Of a stretch of DNA of 64,000 bases, positions 56,575 through 64,000 are shown piece by piece; positions within the stretch are counted from its first letter, which is position 1; each line of letters opens with the position of its first letter. The translations under genes and the position numbers were made by a program. Source of the stretch: Aristolochia californica (Eukaryota > Streptophyta > Magnoliopsida > Piperales > Aristolochiaceae); the NCBI GenBank assembly GCA_029961685.1, contig JARWKL010000010.1:23844067-23908066 (forward strand). Direction: 5' to 3'. A model generated the notes under the pieces. It saw nothing but the letters and a program-made list of their open reading frames with translations. It was not told where the DNA came from and searched no databases.

Positions 56575-56785
56575 CGGGTGCACTGGACCCACTCTCCCTG
56601 TCACTAGCATCTCTACACTGCATTGTGGCCTCTAGTAGGTCATCCAATCTGACAAAGTTGGACTCCTGAGGAGCTGCTTCAGCAACTGTATTGGACTTGT
56701 CCTTGTATACAATCTTCTCATTGAAGATCATATTCTTGCTTCTTATAATCTTTCGGCTCTTATACCAGTTTTTAGGAAAAAATCG
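56575..56785 (-). pseudogene. Ty1/copia pol fragment
   Basis: Minus strand YKSRKIIRSKNMIFNEKIVY corresponds to the copia segment after integrase (usual form DPxxKKIIxSRDVVFNE), followed by an acidic, variable linker. It abuts the PPR fragment, so a copia insertion or rearrangement truncated that gene. No other copia domain is attached. Confidence 0.65.
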
Positions 56786-57854
56786 TCGATGACAACAAGA
56801 CAAGTAACAAGTAATCATGCACGACATAATATTTTACGTGGTTCGTAAAATTGCCTACGTCCATTGAAGTTGTATAGGATTTTATAGATCAGTTGAAGAA
56901 TCACAATACTGTATGTTTCTCACACCAGAAATACAACTTGAGAGTCTTCTCTCTATTTCGTCTCAATGAGTTTCGGTGAGACCGAAACTTCTCCCCGCTT
57001 CGTCTTCCTGGCGCACACACAGGCACCGATACGAAATCCCAAGGGAGTTCTGTAAACCTCTCAGTTCTAGTAAGTCCTACACTCTGTTCTTCCAACTACA
57101 ACGTCGAATAGAAGCATCGATAACGGCGACAACAACGGCAACGAACGGTAACTCCTACAACGGCAAAGGAAACATCGTCGTTCTTCTCGAGTCTCTCTTT
57201 ATGCCGAGAGACTCTGTTTCGTACTCTATTTCTATTTTGGAAACAAAGTTGAAGTCCCGCCCTATAGCACCGGCAATGGCGACGCCAACGGCATCACACA
57301 ACAGCTCCGGCATCGGCGTCCAGCCAACAGAGTGCCTGTTAAATCTTGCCTTTTCTATACTTTTTTGTCACTTTCCAGTTTCCACCCCAACTCGCAAGTC
57401 GCCACGCAATTCACGAAAGAGCACACGTAGTTTGCCAACAATGAGGTGACTTGCCATTCCCAGTCAACCGTCCAAAGTGCGTAACAGACCTACCTTGTTC
57501 CCGCCAAAAATCTTTTCAAAATGTATTCTATGTGCCCTCGCCCCCTCTTTGTCTAAGCAAACGAGAAATCACAAAAAATAAAACAAATTATGATTATTCT
57601 CAATAGTGAACAAACAATGAAATACGAGACTCTCTACGCGTAATGTCCCTGTTTCGGCAATAGAGACGAAGTCTTCTGGTTGAGGGACTCTGTTCGTACA
57701 CCATCTCTGTTTTGGCAACAGAGTCGTGTGCAGTGGACCAGACTCCATAGTCCTCAACAAAGACATCTCACTTGAATTTTTTTCACGTCTACCCAAGAAA
57801 TGATGGCTCAATTGTGAAGCTATTTTAAAGAAATGACATAGTATGATCAATAAA
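56786..57854. other. unrecognised, moderately GC-rich region
   Basis: Contains a perfect 9-bp inverted repeat AGTTTCGGT/ACCGAAACT (56969-56989) and diverged repeats of GAGACTCTGTTTCG...GGAAACA-type words at 57200-57240, 57610-57680 and 57685-57725. A 157-codon frame (56976-57449) shows no domain. TTTTACGTGGTTCG at 56832 is a phrase common in copia LTR flanks. Confidence 0.35.
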
Positions 57855-58200
57855 GTTAGCTTCTTTCACTGCCAAATCAATTGACTTCGGTTTAGTCTAT
57901 CTCAAATACTATGACTATGGCTTCATACGTGAATGTATGTTTTGTCACTTGGATGACAAAGGAGCACTCACGCTCCAAGACTACCTCATCTTCCCTTCAC
58001 ATCAGAACATCAAGAATATGGGTTCATGCAATGGGGTCATCTTCTAGTGCAAGAAAATCCACACTAATCTCAAGCTCAATTACTATCTCTACAATCCCAT
58101 TACCAAGTATCTCATGACTCTTCCTCCACTCCCTCCTTTCAGAATGGCCCATGACCCCTTTGATAGTTGTTTCCCTTTTTTAGGTTTAGCCCATTATTAG
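57855..58200 (+). pseudogene. F-box-associated-domain fragment
   Basis: One plus-strand frame, with a single TAG at 58045, reads LVYLKYYDYGF, then IKNMGSCNGVIF, then YYLYNPITKYLMTLPPLPPF. GSCNG(L/V)xC and the (W/Y)NPxTKxxxxLP motif are typical of the F-box-associated domain of plant F-box proteins of the At5g07610-like kind, a different subfamily from the FBD/LRR relics in this window. No F-box is attached. The stop TAG at 58198 and the absence of the rest make this a scrap. Confidence 0.6.
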
Positions 58201-58500
58201 GTAGTTTCCCATAGATGTAAGGATAGTGAGCCTGAGTTTGGATTATACGTTAAATGGGATTTGGTCTAGAAATAAGCCTGAGTTTTCTCCATCAACGGGT
58301 TTCTCTGTAAATTCCTGGAATTTTGTTTACCATGACTTCAGGTATGCATCTTGGGTTTCCGATTTTCTTTTTATGAATTTTATATTGTTTTCAAAATTCT
58401 GAATTTCATTTTGAATCTCTCATCTTGATTACAATTCCATTATTTATTTACTTTTTTAAAATGTTGTCTATGTTTTTATTCTGCTGTTAAAAAATAAAAA
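58201..58500. other. no gene seen
   Basis: T-rich spacer before the GC-rich island. Confidence 0.4.
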
Positions 58501-59400
58501 TTTACTTGTCGTTTTAGAGTAGAGGAGGATGTAGCCTTACGATGAGGCCTTATGAGCCCCGCGCTTCTTCGATCGCCAGTGGTGGCACGTGCGACTGTCA
58601 ATACATTGTGTGCCTATTGGATCTCAATCACGTTGGCACTCCCCTGGCTAGACAACGTCCAAGAGAGGCAATGATGTTTTCGAACAATGTTCCTGGCCAA
58701 ATAGGATGACTGCACTGGTGCGTCAGAGTAGGTTGCACTTAGTGCCCTGGAGGTGCTGGCATGTTAGTGGGAACAGATGCTCCCGAGGGAAGAAAATGCC
58801 CACAGCAAGCCGTCAGCCGTCGTTCGGGTCTGCAGAGGGGATCGTCGATGATGGGAGTCGAACGACGAGGCTCATTGTGTGCGCTGGTGTAGAACCATCA
58901 ATGTTTTGTGCGCATTTTCTTCCCGACTCCCGGTTGGTCCCGTTCCTCACTTCCAGTCACCTGGAGACCGGCATTGCACACAATTGATTCTCGATCGAGA
59001 AACGTTGCTTCGGTGGGTGGCAATGAACACCAAAATTTGCGTCGAAGTGCAGCCAAGAGGAGTAGTCACAAAGCACAAAGAGAGAGACGGTGTAATGGAA
59101 GCCTGTGTACACCGACGTGTTGCACTCGTCGGACACACACCGGCGACAATAGCACCAGAGGAAGGAGACGGCGGTGTGGGGATGGTGAGTAGAGTTCCGA
59201 ACAGACGAGACGCCTGGCTATGAGCAGCCTAGAGCAGCAGGAGCGAACATAGCAGAGACTTGTGCTTTGTGCACTGGTGTTCCATGCTCTCATTGGAGCA
59301 CAGCCAAGGCATGGAGCATGACATTGTGCTCGCCGGCTGTCCTGGACCACTATACGCGCAAGAGCACCAAACGTGCTCATGGCCCATCCAAGTCCAATGT
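58501..59400. other. GC-rich island with overlapping frames
   Basis: About 850 bp of clearly higher GC content than all surroundings. Overlapping frames in all three plus phases (58706-58987, 58879-59223, 58908-59192) and on the minus strand (58947-59138, 59066-59380) reflect low stop density rather than proven coding; none shows a motif I recognise. It contains short palindromes (for example GCATGACATTGTGC) and ends sharply at about 59390 in AT-rich DNA. Confidence 0.4.
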
Positions 59401-60480
59401 TATCATTGGATACATTTAATTCATATATAAATAACAGGAAAAATAGAATAATTTAGTTTTCATTCTTTTTCATTTTAGTACATATGGATTAAATAATTGG
59501 AAATACATATATGAATGTTTAATATGCATGTGTTAGTTAATTTTTATCTGTATAAAAATTTATTTTGTTTTTATGCATACTTAATCTTCTATGCATATTA
59601 TGATTGACCTAAATATAAGAAATTAATAATTGGCATAAATTTTAGTCAATTATTTTGATGTAATATTTTGGTTTACATTTGAATAATTAAGTAATAACCA
59701 CAACATTCTTAATTATGAAAAATGTCTAGTGACATTAAGTTTAGTCACATAAAGTTAATGACATACAAACTTGAGAATAACCATGGAAAGCTTATAATTT
59801 AACCTCACGTAGTAATTGTTATATTTAAGTGATTAATTTGGATTGGATAGAAACATTTAAAACAATTGGTTAGTCGCCCACAACAATAGAAAATTCCTTT
59901 AGAGATAAATTTATGATGCCATTATAAAGTGATATAAATTGTTTATGTGTTATAATCTAAGCCTAATCACATGTTGATTTATTTTTTTTAATTTATTTAC
60001 GTGGGTAAATATTCAATTTACTGTTCCATTGCATGTTTTAGTAAGCATTGTTGTTTATTTTGTTATTCTTCAAACTTTATATGTTCTGAATTTTGATTCC
60101 TCCAATATTATTCCTCTGAATGGTAATAATTAAGCTCTTTGTTGGTCATTTCTTCTATTAAATAGCACTGACATATATGACTCTTTCATTAGCAAAGTCA
60201 TCACATTTTCTCTTGGTTGGTCATATATGACTCTTTCATATCAGCTCTTCATCTCATGTTCTATTTCTTTTTTATAAGATTAACGTATTAGACTCTAGTT
60301 GATAAAGTACTGACACGTTTTTGGTTATTCAATATGTTGTTCTTTATGAAATCCTCTGGTAATGTCATGAGTTAAATTAGTACAAATGAGGAGAACCATG
60401 CTTTTAGTTCATGTTATGAAGTTATAATTGGATACCTTATTTTTGTACTATGTTTTATTTGCTATTTGTTTTATTTGAGT
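59401..60480. other. AT-rich, no gene seen
   Basis: Only a short direct repeat is visible (CATATATGACTCTTTCAT at 60172 and 60226). Confidence 0.4.
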
Positions 60481-60822
60481 AATTAAAAATATTAGGCATA
60501 GGAATTGATTCTTAAAATATTAAGAGAGAAAACAATTAATTGATTGTATAATGAGTACATTGTTTCTCTATTTATAATAGAGAAAACTCATAGAATCAAA
60601 ATAAAATTAAACCTTCCTATGTTCCACTTACAACTTGAATAAAACTTCAAATACGAAACAAAGTAAATCACTATTACAAAAAACTGATAGAATCAAAAGA
60701 TTTCTTATGTAAGATTCTTTCCCATGAGACTCAAATAAGACTTTTTCATACTAATTCTTCCACCATGACACTCCTTTACCATGAAAATCATATTAGACTC
60801 TTCCATATTTGCTTCTTCAACA
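60480..60822 (-). mobile_element. copia-type 3' LTR (minus), inner limit uncertain
   Basis: Minus strand starts TGTTGAAGAAGCAAATATGG directly after a polypurine-like AATTTGAGAGGAG (60835-60823), the usual plant copia arrangement. The TATA region TCTATTATAAATAGAG lies at about 60588-60567. The far end is not certain. No partner LTR is seen, so this is a truncated element. Confidence 0.55.
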
Positions 60823-60835
60823 CTCCTCTCAAATT

Positions 60836-62354
60836 GGAGTTCCTAACCTTCACATGAAATGAAATTTTCTTCTCTATCCTCCTCCTTACTTAGATGTTCT
60901 TTATTTCTAAAAAAAAAATTTACCACCACTACTTCTCAACACCTCTTCTTTTGAACTTCTCCTTCTACTTCTCTCCATTAAGTGACCCTTTCCTTTTAAA
61001 GAGGCCCAAATTGTACATAGCAAATATGAGAGAAGAAAGCATCCCTCTAGCCAAACAATAAAACTCCATATTCCTTTCAAAATGGTATATGTTTGAAAAA
61101 AGACTCCTTTCAATTTCAAAGGCAGACATGCCCAATTTTAGTGCATGAAAAAAAGAAAGAGTATTCACAATTTTAATGGTAGCTCACAAAAATATACTAC
61201 TTTGGTGAATAAAATAACTTAACTCACTCTGACTGTTGGGTGCACTATTGTTCTATGTAGGAAGTATAGCTAGTGCTCTGAAGTGATTAAAAAAATACAA
61301 GAAATTTCATTACCTATTTCAAAATTCTATAATTTCTAGAGGACTAACAAAAGTGACCATTGTTTTATACCAAGAAGGTGACAAAAGAAGTAGAATAATA
61401 ACAAAAAATTAACCAGAATAGTAACTAACCAAAGGAGCACAAAATTGACTAAAAATGTTGACCACAAGAGTTTGACTAAACATTTGACCCAAAAAAATTA
61501 CTAGAATTTTAATAATAAATTAAATACAATGGAGATATACCTTGGAGAAAGGGGGAATGCACCATGGAGTTTAACTAGAAAATTAGTTGGAGTTAATACT
61601 CTTAGAATCCCAACATATGGCCTAACTTACTATGATGAAAGAAGGCTAGTTTGCCTCCCAAATGAAGAAGAAATAACTTAAAAGAACAAAATAAAGAGCT
61701 TGAAAAATAAGGGAAAGTTCTTTGCACAAAATGAAGATGGTTTACACTTGTGGTTACAAAGCCTACTTATATGCAAACTAGGGATAAGAATCCTTATCCC
61801 TTCATCTTACATGGATCAGTATGATCTTCCCACCTATGTACGAGGTTTACCCCTTTATTTAAATTCAAACTTAGCATTATCACAAATGCCTAAATAAGCT
61901 CATAAAATATAATTCAAGAGCATTTGAATCGATCCGAGTTAAAATTTAAATTTTAAACGAGACAAAGAAATTGATAGCCAGCCTCTACAGCTTGAATGCA
62001 TGCGTGCCACTCACCTACACACATGCCTTGCCTATGTGGCTCACCCACGCACCTCACCTATATCCTCACCCACGCCTGGGTGGGGGGCAAGGGTTGGGTC
62101 GGGATTAATTAAATAACACATTTAATGTAATACATAACTATCTTGATCATAGCTAATACTAATTAATTAATGACATTATGTATTTACTAATCATATAATT
62201 ACTGATTAAGTAAGAAATAATTAAATACCCGGTGATTTATGCCAATTAATCGGCCAAGTGACCTATTTAATGTAATAAATAATCAATTATTTAATAGAAA
62301 AAGTAGTAATAACTTACTTATCTAATTAATTAAACACATTCTAGTTATATAATT
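60836..62354. other. no gene recognised; possible copia internal end, then AT-rich
   Basis: Directly upstream (minus sense) of the polypurine tract would be the 3' internal part of the copia element, but no domain is readable. 61990-62100 has CACGCCTGGGTGGGGGG-type GC-rich sequence, followed by AATTAATT-rich DNA up to the 5S array edge. Confidence 0.35.
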
Positions 62355-62393
62355 AGGATGGGTGACTTCCTGAGAAGTCTTCGTGTTGCACCC
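62355..62393 (+). pseudogene. 5S rRNA gene, 3' fragment
   Basis: AGGATGGGTGACTTCCTGAG...GTTGCACCC matches the last 39 nt of plant 5S rRNA with three C-to-T or G-to-A changes. The first two-thirds are replaced by unrelated AT-rich sequence, marking the left edge of the array. Confidence 0.85.
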
Positions 62394-62788
62394 CTTTTTG
62401 CCTTATTTTCCACTGCCACCAGCTAATTTCTCCATCGCATTGCTGCGTTTAGGGGGTGACAAAACACATTTATATATATAGTTTATTTTCTTTTGTAACA
62501 GTTTGAAACCTTTGGGTAGAAGAGAAGAGGGGAAAAAAAGAAAAAAATTATGATTTTGTTTAGTTTTTCTTTATAATGCAGTTCGCTACACTTTTGACAC
62601 GGACGATCAATGTTTTATTCTTTAACCCAACAAAATGGCGCTCCTTTTTTATTTTTTATATCTCGATTTTTGCATAAGATTATAATTTTTATTTTATTTT
62701 ATGTAAGGAATGCGGAAAAGACCGACAGAACACGGGGGTATAGTGAAGCCGGGGAAGGGATTGGTAGCATGGAGAGGGTAACACAAAT
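62394..62788. repeat. 5S rDNA spacer 1
   Basis: Starts with CCTTTTTGCC (T-run terminator) and contains TATATATAGTTTATTTTC. It ends GGAGAGGGTAACACAAAT before the next copy. The same spacer recurs twice more. Confidence 0.8.
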
Positions 62789-62907
62789 GAGTGCGAACAT
62801 ACTAGCACCAATGCACTAGATCCCATAAGACCTCAGAAGTTAAGTGCGCTTGGATGAGACTAGTACTAGGATGGTTGACCTCCTAGGCAGTCCTCGTGTA
62901 GCACCCG
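62789..62907 (+). rRNA. 5S rRNA gene copy (degenerate)
   Basis: Full length (119 nt), from GAGTGCGAACATAC to GTAGCACCC. The internal promoter parts are recognisable: box A AAGTTAAGTGCGCTTGG, intermediate element and box C AGGATGGTTGACC, the last with a G-to-T change. I count about 17 differences from the plant consensus as I remember it, many of them C-to-T or G-to-A. The T-run follows. No TATA-like box about 28 bp upstream, which active plant copies usually have. Likely a decayed copy. Confidence 0.8.
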
Positions 62908-63298
62908 TTTTTTCCCATTTTTCCTTTGCCACTAGCTAATTTCTCCCTCGTAATGCAACAGTTAGGAGCGGAAAAACATATTTGTATATATAGTTTGTTT
63001 TCTTTTTTAACGATTCAAAACTTTTCTGTAGAAGAGAAGAGGGTGAGAAAAGAAAAAAAGTACTATTTTGTTTTGGTTTTCGTTATTAATGTAGTTTTGT
63101 TCAGTTTCAACATGGACGATGAATGTTTTATTCTTTAAGCCAACGACATAACGCTTTTAATTTTTTATGTCCTGATTTTCTTTGAAGATTTTAATTTTTT
63201 ATTATATTTTATGTAGGGAATGTGGAAAAGACCAAAAAAATACGGGGGGAGGGGGAAGCTAGGGAAGGGATTGGTAGGATGGAGAGGGAAACACAAAC
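62908..63298. repeat. 5S rDNA spacer 2
   Basis: Homologous to spacer 1, with TATATATAGTTTGTTTTC and the same GGAGAGGGAAACACAAAC end. Confidence 0.8.
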
Positions 63299-63417
63299 GA
63301 GTGCGATCATACCAACACTAATGCACTGAATCCCATCAAAACTCCAAAGTTAAAGGTGTTTTGGCGACTGCAGTACTTCGATGGGTGACCTCCTAAGAAG
63401 TCCTCTTGTTGCACCCA
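63299..63417 (+). rRNA. 5S rRNA gene copy (degenerate)
   Basis: Full length, from GAGTGCGATCATACCAACAC to GTTGCACCC. Box A is damaged (AAGTTAAAGGTGTTTTGG) while box C (GATGGGTGACC) is intact. It begins 510 bp after the previous copy. Probably not transcribed. Confidence 0.8.
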
Positions 63418-63803
63418 TTTTTACCCTTTTTTCCTTTGCCACTTGCTAATTTCTCCCTCGTAATGCTGTGGTTAGGGGCAACAAAACATATTTTTATATA
63501 TAGTTTGTTTTCTTTTTTAACGGTTCGAAATGTTCGGGTAGAAGAGATGAGGGAAAAAACTACGATTTTGTTTCGTTTTCCATTATTAATGTAGTTCGGT
63601 TAATTTTTGACACGGCTGAAGAACGTTTTATTTCTTTAATCCAATCACATAGAGCTCATTTTTAATTTTTTATATCTCTATTTTTTCTTAAGATTTTAAT
63701 TTTTTATTTTATTTTATGGAAAGAATGTGGAAAAGACCGACAGAACACGGGGGAAGAGGGAAGTCAGGGAAGGGATTGGTAGGATGGAGAGGGTAACACA
63801 AAT
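63418..63803. repeat. 5S rDNA spacer 3
   Basis: Third copy of the spacer, ending GGAGAGGGTAACACAAAT. Confidence 0.8.
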
Positions 63804-63814
63804 GGGTGCGATCA
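63804..63814 (+). pseudogene. 5S rRNA gene, 5' fragment
   Basis: GGGTGCGATCA, the exact first 11 nt of plant 5S rRNA, then unrelated sequence. This is the right edge of the array, 505 bp after the previous start. Confidence 0.75.
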
Positions 63815-64000
63815 ATAAAATTTGGCATTTTGATAAATGTGGTAGAAAGAAAACAATTTGAGTAAGATAAGCAAGCTAAAACATTTTTGAAATTTCAGTT
63901 AATGTAATAAGAATCAGTTTCTATTCTCTTTTTCTAATGAACTAACCCATCAACTCAGAAAATAGTTTTTTTACATGAAGAAGATTGAATTTTCAGCATA
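63815..64000. other. no feature recognised
   Basis: AT-rich sequence beyond the 5S array. Confidence 0.4.

Noticed and set aside
56976..57449. 157-codon plus-strand frame in a GC-richer region
   Set aside because: No domain, low-complexity Thr/Ala/Ser content and no gene structure around it.
58706..59380. Overlapping frames in the GC-rich island as a gene
   Set aside because: Three overlapping plus frames and two minus frames are all open, as expected from low stop density; none has a recognisable motif.

Overview
The window looks like intergenic DNA from a flowering-plant nuclear genome. It is AT-rich, dominated by LTR-retrotransposon debris, and contains plant-type relics: an FBD/LRR F-box family, a PPR protein, a vacuolar sorting receptor, a caulimovirid-like endogenous pararetrovirus and plant-type 5S rDNA. 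I found no gene that is clearly intact and functional. The species cannot be named from the sequence.

Layout. 1-9.7 kb: retroelement debris with a clean solo LTR (2904-3322), a foldback MITE (3706-3860), a copia RNase H relic (5409-5729, minus) and F-box module copy 1 in inverted orientation (about 5.9-8.6 kb). 9758-24827 (unit A) and 28473-53632 (unit B) are two direct copies of one large segment. They are about 95% identical where I compared them by eye, but differ by large insertions and deletions. Between them (25.6-28.4 kb) is an endogenous pararetrovirus relic whose two edges are (GA)n tracts. Each unit carries a vacuolar-sorting-receptor relic (minus) beside an F-box relic (plus), a solo or truncated LTR, an AT-rich minisatellite block, and long LTR-like debris. 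Unit B has an extra F-box relic (36.1 kb) that unit A lost by deletion. It was also hit recently by a full-length Ty3/gypsy chromovirus (46305-52502, 5-bp target duplication CATTT); the matching empty site survives in unit A near 23654. 53.6-55.9 kb: F-box module copy 4. 55.9-64 kb: a truncated PPR gene, a copia scrap, an F-box-associated-domain scrap, a GC-rich island, a copia-type 3' LTR, and a decayed 5S rDNA array with a repeat unit of about 505-510 bp.

Most interesting signals. First, all four F-box modules carry, on the strand opposite the F-box, what reads as a small promoter-exon-intron-exon unit: a TATA-like box, GT...AG limits 149-151 nt apart, and an exon holding a near-perfect hairpin of about 23 bp. 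Transcription would run antisense into the F-box 3' end, so this is a candidate hairpin-RNA system. Second, the chromovirus has LTRs differing at one base in 908, yet its gag-pol frame carries three stops and a frameshift. That points to mobilisation in trans, stop-codon readthrough, or LTR homogenisation.
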